Shown: positions 1 through 6,969 of the stretch, piece by piece | How the letters are laid out: every line of letters begins with the position of its first letter | Position numbering within the stretch: the stretch's first letter is position 1 | Source: an uncultured Treponema sp. | GTDB lineage: Bacteria; Spirochaetota; Spirochaetia; Treponematales; Treponemataceae | DNA: 16,269 nt | Assembly (NCBI GenBank): GCA_947167745.1 | Contig: CAMVJE010000029.1 | Location: forward strand, 1-16,269 | Direction: 5' to 3' | Program-made: the position numbers and the translations under genes | Notes under the pieces: model-generated | What the model was told of the DNA's origin: nothing | Seen by the model: only the letters and a program-made list of their open reading frames with translations | The model's database searches: none

Positions 1-1121
1 ACATGGCTGGCGGAAACCTTTACTACGACATCTCAACCTACCCTGATTACGGAAAGCTGGCAAACCTTGATCTTGAAAAGCTCGTAGCAGGCAAGGGAAA
101 GCGAAAGGAAGTCGTCATCGACGAAAACAAGCGCAATCCCGGCGATTTCGTGCTCTGGTTCACAAAGTCAAAATTTGAGAATCAGGCCATGACCTGGGAT
201 TCTCCATGGGGACGGGGCTATCCTGGCTGGCACATCGAATGTTCTGCCATGAGCATGAAATACCTCGGCAAACACATCGACATCCACACTGGCGGAATCG
301 ACCATGTGCCGGTTCATCACACAAACGAGATTGCCCAGAGCGAAGGAAGTTTTAGCGAAGAAGAACGCAAGGAAGGCCCCTGGGTAAAATACTGGCTCCA
401 CAACGAATTTTTGATTCTTGAGGGCGGGAAGATGAGTAAGTCAAGCGGTCATTTTATCACGCTGCAGACCGATCTGCCAAAATCAAAAGGCTATTCACTC
501 ACAAGCAAGGGCTACGCTCCCCTGGACTACCGTTTCTTCCTTTTGGGCGGCCACTACCGAAAGCCGCTGGTGTTCTCCCTCGACGGAATGGAGTCTGCAA
601 AGAACGGCCGGGCGGCTTTGAATGAGCGGGTTGCAAAACTCGTCAAAAAAGCAAAGGACGAAGAGAAAATTGAACTTACAGCCGAAAACTTTGCAGAGAT
701 TCTTGGGAAAATCGCCTCTAATAAGGAAGAAAGCGAGAATTTAAAACGATTCCGAGAAGGGCTTGAAAATGACCTTGCGACTCCAGTTGCTCTCTCAGCA
801 TTGCAGAAGGCTTCTAACGGCAAAAACCAGAAAGCAAGCGAGGCCCTGGCAGACATTTTCACCATGGACAAAGTGATTTCACTTTCTGTGATTGAAAACG
901 CCATTGCAATCGCCAAAAAACAGGCCGAAGAAGCAAAAGTCCAGACCGATGACCACGCAGGCGACCCGGAAGCGGCAGAAATCACGGCTTTGGTTGAAGA
1001 GCGAAGTGCCGCCAAAAAGGCAAAAGATTTCGCCCGTGCCGACCAAATCCGAAATGACTTGGCTGCCCGTGGAATCACGATTATCGACACGCCGCAAGGC
1101 CCGACCTGGAAAAGGGGCTAA
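1..1121 (+). CDS. cysS: Cysteinyl-tRNA synthetase, C-terminal part (5' end outside window)
   Basis: Class I aminoacyl-tRNA synthetase that charges tRNA-Cys with cysteine in the cytoplasm. The reading frame is open from the left edge, so the N-terminal HIGH half of the Rossmann domain is missing and about 372 residues are visible; the family is usually around 460-520 residues. Seen directly: the WHIECSAMS segment containing a zinc-ligand Cys, followed by the [22 protein letters not shown] block with the His and Glu zinc ligands, and the KMSKSSGHF form of the KMSKS signature. The C-terminal helical domain ends in the usual pattern of an ERxxAKKxKDFxxAD helix, RNDLAARGI and a final GPTWKRG. An insertion around [17 protein letters not shown] lies just after KMSKS. 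Base composition is visibly richer in G+C than the genes that follow. Identity is secure; only the start is unknown. Confidence 0.97.
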   Translation, partial: MAGGNLYYDISTYPDYGKLANLDLEKLVAGKGKRKEVVIDENKRNPGDFVLWFTKSKFENQAMTWDSPWGRGYPGWHIECSAMSMKYLGKHIDIHTGGIDHVPVHHTNEIAQSEGSFSEEERKEGPWVKYWLHNEFLILEGGKMSKSSGHFITLQTDLPKSKGYSLTSKGYAPLDYRFFLLGGHYRKPLVFSLDGMESAKNGRAALNERVAKLVKKAKDEEKIELTAENFAEILGKIASNKEESENLKRFREGLENDLATPVALSALQKASNGKNQKASEALADIFTMDKVISLSVIENAIAIAKKQAEEAKVQTDDHAGDPEAAEITALVEERSAAKKAKDFARADQIRNDLAARGITIIDTPQGPTWKRG

Positions 1122-1257
1122 GCGTTAGGGATTGAAGGGGCGGCGAAGCCGTTGCAAAGCAATGGAGCCGAAAGGCGGAACCCCGGAAAGCCCAGCCCGT
1201 AAGGATGGGATTGCCGTGTCAGGCACGGCAATGACAGACTGAAGGGCAACGCCCTAA
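1122..1257. repeat. G+C-rich structured intergenic element, probable dispersed repeat
   Basis: This block immediately follows the cysS stop codon and stands out from the A+T-rich surroundings. It folds on paper into several small hairpins. GGGG (1137-1140) can close on CCCC (1181-1184), enclosing CGGC-GAA-GCCG (1141-1151), TTGC-AAA-GCAA (1152-1162) and GCC-GAAA-GGC (1167-1176). CCCA (1191-1194) can pair with TGGG (1206-1209). A perfect 9-bp stem, ATTGCCGTG-TCAGG-CACGGCAAT, lies at 1210-1232. AGGGC-AAC-GCCCT lies at 1243-1255. No reading frame or tRNA fits. No T-run follows the 9-bp stem, so it is not a canonical Rho-independent terminator for cysS, though it may still end or stabilise the cysS transcript. 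The density of stems suggests a REP/MITE-like dispersed element; this needs a genome search to confirm. Confidence 0.55.
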
Positions 1258-1263
1258 AAAATA

Positions 1264-1275
1264 ACAAAATTTTGT
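1264..1275. promoter_or_regulatory. 12-bp perfect palindrome upstream of the ECF sigma gene
   Basis: ACAAAATTTTGT is a perfect inverted repeat lying 43 bp before the sigma-factor start codon. The following bases include TGTAACT, which has the AAC core often seen in ECF -35 elements, and GTTAAT about 17 bases later. An autoregulated ECF promoter is therefore possible. The palindrome could also be a repressor site or chance in A+T-rich DNA. Confidence 0.3.
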
Positions 1276-1318
1276 AACTAATTTAAGACATCATTGTTAA
1301 TAAGTCGAGGAAGGGAAA

Positions 1319-1867
1319 ATGACGGATTCACAAATTCATAAAACTTATGCGGCCAGTAATCCGTCTGACTTCAGGGCTATTTACAACGAAACCTTCACCC
1401 TTCTCTATCGTGTGGCATGGCGTGTTGTAAATGATGAAGAAGCTGCTGAAGACCTTGTTCACGATTCTTACATCAAGGCAAGCGAAAAGAATATGGTTTT
1501 TCCAAGCCTTGACGACGCAAAATTCTGGCTTATCCGCGTTGTAAAAAACGCCAGCCTCAATTATGCCAAGCGAAAGACCCGTGAGGCAAAGGCCTATCAC
1601 AAAGTCCTCTACGAAAGCAAAAAATCTTCCGAGAGTGCGGACACAAATCTGCTCAAAGAAGACGCAAAGCGAATCGCCCTCGAAGCCCTCAACAAACTCC
1701 CGAAAGGTTTGCGTGAAGTCCTTATTTTGCGCGAATACGGAGACCTCAACTACAAGGAAATCGGCAAGGTGCTCGGCATTACCGAAGGCAATGTCAAAAT
1801 CCGCATGTTCCGTGCGCGAGAGCAGCTTGAAAAGATATTGGAGGCTGATGATGTCTACATCTCTTGA
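1319..1867 (+). CDS. RNA polymerase sigma factor, ECF (sigma-70 family group 4)
   Basis: A 182-residue sigma factor with only regions 2 and 4, the hallmark of ECF sigma factors that redirect RNA polymerase in response to envelope or extracellular signals. Region 2 spans roughly residues 19-87 and contains AWRVVNDEEAAEDLVHDSYI (core binding) and FWLIRVVKNASLNYAKRK (-10 recognition). Region 4 spans roughly residues 119-173: LNKLPKGLREVLILREYGDL, then the helix-turn-helix YKEIGKVLGITEGNVKIRMFRARE. The start is supported by an AGGAAGGG Shine-Dalgarno sequence just upstream. The 3' end overlaps the next gene by 17 bases from its preferred ATG, which is typical of coupled sigma/anti-sigma pairs. 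The ECF subgroup and regulon cannot be assigned from sequence alone. Confidence 0.95.
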   Translation: MTDSQIHKTYAASNPSDFRAIYNETFTLLYRVAWRVVNDEEAAEDLVHDSYIKASEKNMVFPSLDDAKFWLIRVVKNASLNYAKRKTREAKAYHKVLYESKKSSESADTNLLKEDAKRIALEALNKLPKGLREVLILREYGDLNYKEIGKVLGITEGNVKIRMFRAREQLEKILEADDVYIS

Positions 1868-2645
1868 AAAAGATTTACACTCTGTTTACATCGATGGCGA
1901 AATGCCCGAAGGTTTTCGTTCTCAGTACGAAAGTATTGTCTCTTCAAGCGAAAAAGAAAAGGCGAATCTCGAAAAGATGCAGGCTCTTCACTCCGTTTTA
2001 AAAGAAGATTGCAGGCAGAAGACGGTTTCCAGTGAATTTATGGAAGAAAGTTTTGCCCGTTTGCAGACAAAAATGCGCTACGCAAAAAATGTCAGCCTCG
2101 CAAAGGGTTCTTCAGGTGAGTCAAAATCATTCGTTTCACCATTCGTCAAATACACCTCTTCATTTGCGGCTGCGGCGGCAGTTTTTGCACTTGTTTTCAT
2201 TCCTCTTCACTATAATTCACTTTCTCAGGCAAAAGAAACGGCAGTTGCGGCCATCAGCATCATGAAGCAGAATAGCATTGAACCAATTGCAAAAAAAGAC
2301 GTGGTTATTGACGGCAATATCAATAAAGAAGACCTTCCCAAAATGCTTGCCAAAACAGAAAGTCCTGTAGCCACAGCAAGTTCAGGTTCAGGCAAAGTCG
2401 AAGAAGAAAAACTTCCTGTAGAGCAAAAAACAATCAGCGCAACTAATTTTGTTTCAAACTACAGTTCAAATTCTCCTTTTTCTGGCCGAACATCAATCGG
2501 TCATCGCTTAAGAGAAAGACTTACGGCAGTTGACCCCTTCATTCCGGATTTTTCATCATCTTCCATCACGATTTCTGTTCCCAATTTTAATGAAATCGGT
2601 AATAATATGGAGATAATGGATTTCCAAAATGAAGCAGGTAACTAG
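1851..2645 (+). CDS. Probable membrane-bound anti-sigma factor for the upstream ECF sigma factor
   Basis: A 264-residue single-pass membrane protein. The frame is open much further upstream, but that part overlaps the sigma gene. The preferred start is the ATG at 1851, which has GGAGG at 1840-1844 at good spacing; the adjacent ATG at 1848 is the alternative. The N-terminus (LHSVYIDGEMPEGFRSQYESIV) resembles the 'YLDGELP' opening helix of anti-sigma domains, but there is no HxxxCxxC zinc motif. One hydrophobic segment lies at about residues 102-119. The following ~145 residues would be periplasmic; they are low in complexity and rich in Ser, Asn and Lys. Its role as anti-sigma factor is inferred from the overlap with the sigma gene, topology and the N-terminal pattern. 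Sequestering the sigma factor at the membrane would be the expected function. Confidence 0.78.
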   Translation: MSTSLEKDLHSVYIDGEMPEGFRSQYESIVSSSEKEKANLEKMQALHSVLKEDCRQKTVSSEFMEESFARLQTKMRYAKNVSLAKGSSGESKSFVSPFVKYTSSFAAAAAVFALVFIPLHYNSLSQAKETAVAAISIMKQNSIEPIAKKDVVIDGNINKEDLPKMLAKTESPVATASSGSGKVEEEKLPVEQKTISATNFVSNYSSNSPFSGRTSIGHRLRERLTAVDPFIPDFSSSSITISVPNFNEIGNNMEIMDFQNEAGN

Positions 2646-2647
2646 CT

Positions 2648-4369
2648 TTGAACATTAAAAATATTTTTTCTCTTCTCTTCAGAAAATACTCTTTTTTTCG
2701 AAGCCTTTTTTATATTTTTCTGGTACTCGTAGCTTTGGCTATAATTTCGGTAGCTACCGTTAAGTCAAAAAAAATTCCGGTTATTGCCTCGGTTACCCCA
2801 GTCGTTGGTTCAGCAGGTGATACAATGATTATCAGAGGCCAGAACTTTGGTTCAATCAGGGGAACCAGCTATGTTGAAATCGGCGGGAACAGACTCACGG
2901 CTTCAGGTTACCTGACATGGACTGACAGTCTAATAAAACTTACCATTCCTTCAAATGTTCAGGATGGTCTCGTCATCGTTTCAACAAGAGCAGGCCAGTC
3001 AAAACCCGGATTTTTTGCCAATGAAGCAGGAATTCCGGTATCGGTCTCACAGAAAATTAAAACTTCACTTCCTGTAATCACATCAATCAATCCAACTTCT
3101 GGAAGCTACGGTACGCTCGTAACAATAACAGGTTCTGACTTTGGAACCATAAAAGGGTCCAGCAAAGTTTATTTTACTGCAAACACCGAAGAATCTTCGC
3201 TAGGCACAGGCGATGGTGAACTTACAGCCGATTTTGATTTTAAAACTATTGCCTTAAACGAATCAGATTACGATTACGAATTCTGGAGTGATTCAGAAAT
3301 AAGAGTAAGAATTCCTGACGGAGCGGTTACCGGCCCAGTTTACATCGAAACAGAAAAGGGTAAAAGTAATCCCATTCAGGAAACTATCGAACTTAAACAG
3401 GGAAGTAAAATTTACAAATCACGAAAGACTTATATCATTCAGGTGAATTCTGATATAGACAGTATTGATACTAAAAACGGCACATCGATAACACTCAGAG
3501 TTCCGCGCCCTCTGGTAACTTCATGGCAGCCAATGGTTGAACTTACGGAATGCAATCCTGAAGCTGTAATTACTGACTATAAGAATACGGTTATTCATCA
3601 GGTAGAACTACCTCGTGCAGCGTCACAAAATAAGAAAATACGATTCAGCCATAATTTTGCTGTATCAAGCTATTCAGTACAAACTAAAATCAACGAAAAC
3701 AGTGTCCGCCCTTATTCAAAAGCCGAAAAATCCAGAGCTTTATTTCAGGCCGCAACTTCCCCGGATGCCCTTATTCAAAGTGATAATCCTGATATAAAGA
3801 ATCTTGCCTCAGAAATCGCTGGAAAAGAAACAAATCCCTACAAGCAGGCAAAAGCAATCTACGACTACATGCAGGAAAATTTTTCACTCAACAGTTCACT
3901 GAGGAAAGCGGACCTTCCGCCACTTGACCTTTTAAAAAATAAAAAAGGGGATGCATACGATTTTGCAATAATATATACCAGTCTGCTAAGAGCCCTCTCT
4001 ATTCCGGCAAATCCAATCGCAGGAATTCTTGTCGATGCAGATTTAAAAACAAAAGCTCACTGGTGGACAGAGTTCTACATTGAAGGCTTTGGTTGGGTAC
4101 CTGTGGATATAGTGCTTGGAAAGGGAATGTCTTACAATTCATTCAGACCCATAGATAATCCGCGGGATTTTTACTTCGGAAATCTTGACTCTCAACACAT
4201 AGCATTTTCAAAGGGCTGGAATGAAATCAAGCAGACGATTTCTCAAAACAGCAAGATTGTCTACAGGCCTAAAACTTATGCTTTCCAGTCAATTTGGGAA
4301 GAGTCCAGTGAAGGTAATGTAAATTACAGCTCGCTTTGGAACGATCCTGTCGTTCTTGGTTTATATTAA
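2648..4369 (+). CDS. Membrane-anchored IPT/TIG-domain protein with a transglutaminase-like domain lacking the catalytic Cys
   Basis: A 573-residue protein with an N-terminal signal anchor (about residues 17-37), two IPT/TIG immunoglobulin-like repeats (about 43-125 and 142-248, each opening with 'P.I.SV.P..GS.G....I.G..FG'), a linker, and a C-terminal transglutaminase-like fold (about 388-490). The transglutaminase core is clear: YDFAIIYTSLLRALSIPANPIAG, then HWWTEFYIEGFGWVPVD. His471 and Asp487 match the family triad, but the position normally held by Cys in the GxCxDYA motif is Ala436 (G-D-A-Y-D-F-A; codon GCA at 3953-3955). It is therefore likely a non-catalytic binding protein. The start is TTG at 2648: no ATG occurs before residue 60, and a later start would remove the anchor. 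It begins two bases after the anti-sigma stop, so it probably belongs to the sigma regulon or signalling unit. Confidence 0.85.
   Translation: MNIKNIFSLLFRKYSFFRSLFYIFLVLVALAIISVATVKSKKIPVIASVTPVVGSAGDTMIIRGQNFGSIRGTSYVEIGGNRLTASGYLTWTDSLIKLTIPSNVQDGLVIVSTRAGQSKPGFFANEAGIPVSVSQKIKTSLPVITSINPTSGSYGTLVTITGSDFGTIKGSSKVYFTANTEESSLGTGDGELTADFDFKTIALNESDYDYEFWSDSEIRVRIPDGAVTGPVYIETEKGKSNPIQETIELKQGSKIYKSRKTYIIQVNSDIDSIDTKNGTSITLRVPRPLVTSWQPMVELTECNPEAVITDYKNTVIHQVELPRAASQNKKIRFSHNFAVSSYSVQTKINENSVRPYSKAEKSRALFQAATSPDALIQSDNPDIKNLASEIAGKETNPYKQAKAIYDYMQENFSLNSSLRKADLPPLDLLKNKKGDAYDFAIIYTSLLRALSIPANPIAGILVDADLKTKAHWWTEFYIEGFGWVPVDIVLGKGMSYNSFRPIDNPRDFYFGNLDSQHIAFSKGWNEIKQTISQNSKIVYRPKTYAFQSIWEESSEGNVNYSSLWNDPVVLGLY
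3953..3955 (+). other. Codon for Ala436 in place of the transglutaminase catalytic Cys
   Basis: GCA replaces the TGC/TGT expected in the GxCxDYA motif; the flanking Gly, Asp, Phe and Ala residues are all conserved, so the alignment is unambiguous by eye. Confidence 0.75.
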
Positions 4370-4379
4370 TGGAGGAAAT

Positions 4380-5078
4380 ATGTCTACAAAAGTTCTTTCT
4401 GTAGGTGGCTCAATCGTAGCCCCGGAATATCCTGATACAGAATTTGTCTCAAAGTTCGTATCTATGGTAAAGGATTTTCTCTCTAAAAATCCAGATGACC
4501 GACTTATTCTTGTTGTTGGAGGCGGTGGACCAGCCCGCATTTATCAGAAGGCTTTCCGTGAAGTAACTGGAACAGCCGAAAGTGACGGAACAGACGCCGC
4601 TGACTGGATTGGAATCATGGCAACACGTCTGAATGCCCAGTTTGTAAAGGCAAGCTTCGGAGATTTGTGCAGGGAAGCAGTCGTAACTGATCCGACTGTT
4701 GCAAAAGATTTTACAGGCCGTATTCTGCTTGCCGCTGGCTGGAAACCAGGCTTCTCTACAGACAATGACGCGGTCCTTCTGGCAGAAAAATTTGGAGCAG
4801 ACACCGTAGTAAACCTCTCTAACATCGAAAAAGTCTACACTGATGATCCGCGCAAAAACCCAAATGCAAAACCTTTGGACGAGATTTCATGGGCAGATTT
4901 CCGCAAAATGGTTGGCGATGAGTGGGTACCGGGCAAGAACTGTCCCTTTGACCCGATTGCAAGCAAAAAAGCTCAGCAAATGGGCTTGACCGTTATCTGT
5001 GCAGGTGGTAAAAACATCGGAAACACCCGGGCCATTCTCGAAGGCCAGGGTTACACAGGCACGACGATTAAAAACTAG
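4380..5078 (+). CDS. pyrH: UMP kinase, archaeal/spirochaete type
   Basis: A 232-residue amino-acid-kinase-fold enzyme that phosphorylates UMP to UDP with ATP, the committed step to UTP and CTP. Seen: a Gly-rich nucleotide loop VVGGGGPARIYQ (residues 45-56), GTDAADWIGIMATRLNA in the UMP-binding region, AAGWKPGFSTDNDAVLLAEK (118-137) and the NLSNIEKVYTDDPRKNPNA segment (145-163) typical of this family. It is shorter than and distinct from the usual bacterial PyrH, matching the archaeal-type subfamily. The start is fixed by GGAGGA six bases before the ATG; upstream in-frame codons overlap the preceding gene. It lies ten bases after the transglutaminase-like gene and is probably co-transcribed with the sigma operon, an unusual setting for a housekeeping enzyme. 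Its last bases overlap the convergent glucosaminidase gene. Confidence 0.9.
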   Translation: MSTKVLSVGGSIVAPEYPDTEFVSKFVSMVKDFLSKNPDDRLILVVGGGGPARIYQKAFREVTGTAESDGTDAADWIGIMATRLNAQFVKASFGDLCREAVVTDPTVAKDFTGRILLAAGWKPGFSTDNDAVLLAEKFGADTVVNLSNIEKVYTDDPRKNPNAKPLDEISWADFRKMVGDEWVPGKNCPFDPIASKKAQQMGLTVICAGGKNIGNTRAILEGQGYTGTTIKN

Positions 5079-5661
5079 AAAGTTCGTTTAAATATCTGTC
5101 CAGTTTTATGCCATACTCAGGGTCTGTAGCCCAATTACCTGCTAATTCATGGACAGTGCGGGCTAATTTTGTACGGTGTGGCCAACTGTAGCGGGGGTCT
5201 ACCAATTCCTGCTTCAGTTCAACTTCGGCCGTTGTCGCATAGGCATGGAGATGCTGAATATGCGCCCGTACACCTATCTGCTCGCTTTCAAACCATTCTC
5301 CAGGATGCTCTGCGTCCATTGCGCCAAGACCGCAGAAATTATTCATTTCAGGCTGAACAAGATTTCCATATCCCAAAAAACCTGTTTCAAGACACATCTG
5401 AACGAAGGCCAGGTCTGAATTAATTCCTTCAATGGCGGCTTCTTCAATGTAATATGAGGCAAGGCGGCTTACCTTTTCTTTGTCACATTCAGGTTTGTGC
5501 TTCAAAAAGAATTCGAGAAGCTGATTAGAATCTTTTATTCCATTTCCAAGAAGTTCCCGAGAGCAAACATCTTTTTGCTGCACTGTCATACAAGAAAAGA
5601 ACATAAAGATAGATGTAAGCAAAAAAAGCGTAAAAGTAATTTTAGGAAATATTTTTTTCAT
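5068..5661 (-). CDS. Glucosaminidase-family lipoprotein (peptidoglycan hydrolase)
   Basis: A 197-residue predicted lipoprotein. The N-terminus is a basic, hydrophobic signal peptide ending in the lipobox FFSC, with lipidated Cys24. The remainder matches the glucosaminidase / Bax-like lysozyme-fold family: AFVQMCLETGFLGYGN contains the expected catalytic Glu92, followed by NNFCGLGA, the region around EWFESEQIGVRAHIQHLHAYA, and WATDPEYGIKLDRYLNEL at the end. The likely role is cleavage of N-acetylglucosaminyl bonds in peptidoglycan from the periplasmic face of a membrane. No Shine-Dalgarno sequence is visible; a GATAAT hexamer ends six bases before the ATG, suggesting a leaderless mRNA. The stop codon lies inside the 3' end of the convergent pyrH, an 11-bp tail-to-tail overlap. 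Substrate specificity is inferred from the family only. Confidence 0.87.
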   Translation of the reverse strand: MKKIFPKITFTLFLLTSIFMFFSCMTVQQKDVCSRELLGNGIKDSNQLLEFFLKHKPECDKEKVSRLASYYIEEAAIEGINSDLAFVQMCLETGFLGYGNLVQPEMNNFCGLGAMDAEHPGEWFESEQIGVRAHIQHLHAYATTAEVELKQELVDPRYSWPHRTKLARTVHELAGNWATDPEYGIKLDRYLNELSSF

Positions 5662-5667
5662 AACAAG

Positions 5668-5673
5668 ATTATC
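5668..5673 (-). promoter_or_regulatory. Putative -10 element (GATAAT) of the glucosaminidase lipoprotein gene
   Basis: On the minus strand GATAAT is followed by six bases and then the ATG, so transcription would begin at or next to the A of the start codon. No good -35 hexamer is seen upstream, only A-rich sequence. Confidence 0.45.
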
Positions 5674-5733
5674 GGAAAATGGATTTTTTTTTTCATTTTT
5701 TTCTTCTGATAATGCCGAAAATGCACTTTTTTT

Positions 5734-5744
5734 TACAATATATT
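5734..5744 (+). promoter_or_regulatory. Putative -10 region of radC (TACAAT / TATATT)
   Basis: Overlapping candidate hexamers TACAAT (5734-5739) and TATATT (5739-5744) lie ten and five bases before the radC ATG. No Shine-Dalgarno sequence is present in the gap. A T-tract of eight or more bases directly upstream may act as promoter context. Confidence 0.4.
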
Positions 5745-5749
5745 ACTGT

Positions 5750-6439
5750 ATGAATAAAAAAACAGACTATGCAGAAAAACTAATGCTCTGCAAAGATGAT
5801 AGAAAACTTACCATCCGGGAGATGACTCTTCAGAACGGGCTTTCCTTTCCAAGCGATGAAGAACTAATAATGCTGATTCTGGGTTCTGGAACTAAGGAAA
5901 TGCCGGTCCGGAATTTGGCTCAGGAAGTTCTTCGAATCGTAATGTCGGCAAAGAGTGAAAATCTGGTCGATGATTTACAGAAAATCCGTGGAATGGGAAA
6001 AACAAAAGCGCTTAAAATTGCGGCAGCTCTAGAATTCGGGCGAAGGCTTACAATACATCCGCACATAAGACTAAATTGCCCAAGCGAGGTGGTTCCCTAT
6101 ATTCAAAGTTATGCAATGATGACTCAGGAACATTTTCTCTGCGTCACTTTGACGGGAGCAAGAGAAATCATATCAATCCGAGTGATATGCACCGGAAGCA
6201 GTAATATGGCAATAATCACACCTGCCGAAGTTTTTTCAGAAGCAATAAAAGAACACGCTTCGGCTGTCGTACTGAGCCACAATCACCCTAGCGGAAGCAT
6301 TCAGCCTTCAGATGATGATGTAACTACAACACTACGCCTTTATCAGGCGGCAAATCTTCTTGGAATCTCCCTTTTAGACCACATCATAATCACAAGAACA
6401 GGATATTACAGTTTTCTTGAGAATGGTGTTATTGGTTGA
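5750..6439 (+). CDS. radC: RadC family protein (JAB/JAMM domain, UPF0758)
   Basis: A 229-residue RadC-type protein. The N-terminal part contains the UPF0758 helical segment with a helix-hairpin-helix-like QKIRGMGKTKALKIAAALEFGRR (about residues 78-99). The C-terminal JAMM metalloprotease-like domain has SHNHPSGSIQPSDDD, giving the metal ligands His177, His179 and Asp190 with Ser187. It ends in the usual LLGISLLDHIIITRTGYYSFLENG. The common 'PREVF' motif reads PAEVF here. Despite the name, a role in DNA repair is not established for the family. It is the first gene of a five-gene plus-strand run, diverging from the glucosaminidase gene across an 88-bp promoter region, and has no visible Shine-Dalgarno sequence. 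Confidence 0.93.
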   Translation: MNKKTDYAEKLMLCKDDRKLTIREMTLQNGLSFPSDEELIMLILGSGTKEMPVRNLAQEVLRIVMSAKSENLVDDLQKIRGMGKTKALKIAAALEFGRRLTIHPHIRLNCPSEVVPYIQSYAMMTQEHFLCVTLTGAREIISIRVICTGSSNMAIITPAEVFSEAIKEHASAVVLSHNHPSGSIQPSDDDVTTTLRLYQAANLLGISLLDHIIITRTGYYSFLENGVIG

Positions 6440-6458
6440 GAGAAGCTGTGATTTTCGA

Positions 6459-6464
6459 TATTAT
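6459..6464 (+). promoter_or_regulatory. Putative internal -10 element (TATTAT) before the PEGA gene
   Basis: TATTAT ends seven bases before the ATG at 6472, in the short gap after radC. There is no clear Shine-Dalgarno sequence, so the PEGA gene may have its own near-leaderless promoter in addition to read-through from radC. Confidence 0.3.
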
Positions 6465-6471
6465 AGAAAGC

Positions 6472-6969
6472 ATGAAGCGAACTATTTTTATTATTTTGGG
6501 TCTTATTTATTCTCTGGCTGTTTTTCCTCTTTTCGCACAGGAAAACAATGAATCAAAGGCGGGAAGCAATTCTGCAGATGCATTTGCAATTATCCCTGAA
6601 CTTGAATGTGAGGAAATTAAAGATATTGAGCCATCAAGGACAAAAGTCACTTTTAAGGCAAATGTAAAAAACTGCGAAATTCAATTAAACGGGAACAAGC
6701 AGGGAAAATCAAATCTTACACTGATAAATCTTGTTGAAGGCTACTATCTTCTCCGGGCCGAAAAAGAAGGCTATCTTCCTAAAGAAAATTTTGTTTACAT
6801 TGAACATGGAAAAGACAAGACTTTCTACATTGAGCTTGAGCCAAAGGAAGAAACAAAAAATAAAGAAAATTCCACAAGTCAGTCAAATTCTGAGTCGGCT
6901 GCAAACGAAAACCTTCCTGCACAGGAATCTTCACCAGCTTCTCTTCCTGATTCAGGAGATGCAAAATGA
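6472..6969 (+). CDS. Secreted PEGA-domain protein
   Basis: A 165-residue exported protein. The start at 6472 gives a standard signal peptide (MKRTIFIILG onward, likely cleavage after PLFA at residue 22). The frame is open upstream to a TTG at 6436 that overlaps the radC stop, but starting there would put 12 polar or mixed residues ahead of the signal peptide. One PEGA domain covers about residues 58-124: a small beta-sandwich with 'CEIQLNGNKQGKSNLTLINLVEGYYLLRAEKEGY'-type spacing, as in surface-layer and envelope proteins that bind carbohydrate or other envelope parts. The C-terminal ~40 residues are a Ser/Asn/Glu-rich, probably disordered tail. Its stop overlaps the start of the next gene as ATGA, so the two are translationally coupled; a link with the HtrA-type protease is likely but inferred. 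Confidence 0.82.
   Translation: MKRTIFIILGLIYSLAVFPLFAQENNESKAGSNSADAFAIIPELECEEIKDIEPSRTKVTFKANVKNCEIQLNGNKQGKSNLTLINLVEGYYLLRAEKEGYLPKENFVYIEHGKDKTFYIELEPKEETKNKENSTSQSNSESAANENLPAQESSPASLPDSGDAK

Noticed and set aside
554..1090. Minus-strand open frame of 178 codons opposite cysS
   Set aside because: It lies wholly inside cysS, is Ser/Ala/Phe-rich as expected from the complement of Lys/Glu/Ala-rich coding, and matches no family.
1122..1257. Possible tRNA or other known RNA gene
   Set aside because: No acceptor stem, T-loop GTTCRA or anticodon arm of the right geometry; the stems are too short and differently arranged.
1563..1850. Upstream extension of the anti-sigma frame
   Set aside because: It overlaps the sigma gene in another frame and encodes a Ser/Thr/Arg-rich stretch with no family resemblance; a good Shine-Dalgarno sequence marks the later ATG.
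5169..5423. Plus-strand open frames opposite the glucosaminidase gene
   Set aside because: Shadows of the minus-strand gene, which has a lipobox, a catalytic Glu motif and family-wide conservation.
6436..6471. TTG start for the PEGA gene overlapping the radC stop
   Set aside because: It would add 12 residues before a well-formed signal peptide; the ATG at 6472 is preferred, though coupled initiation from the TTG cannot be excluded.
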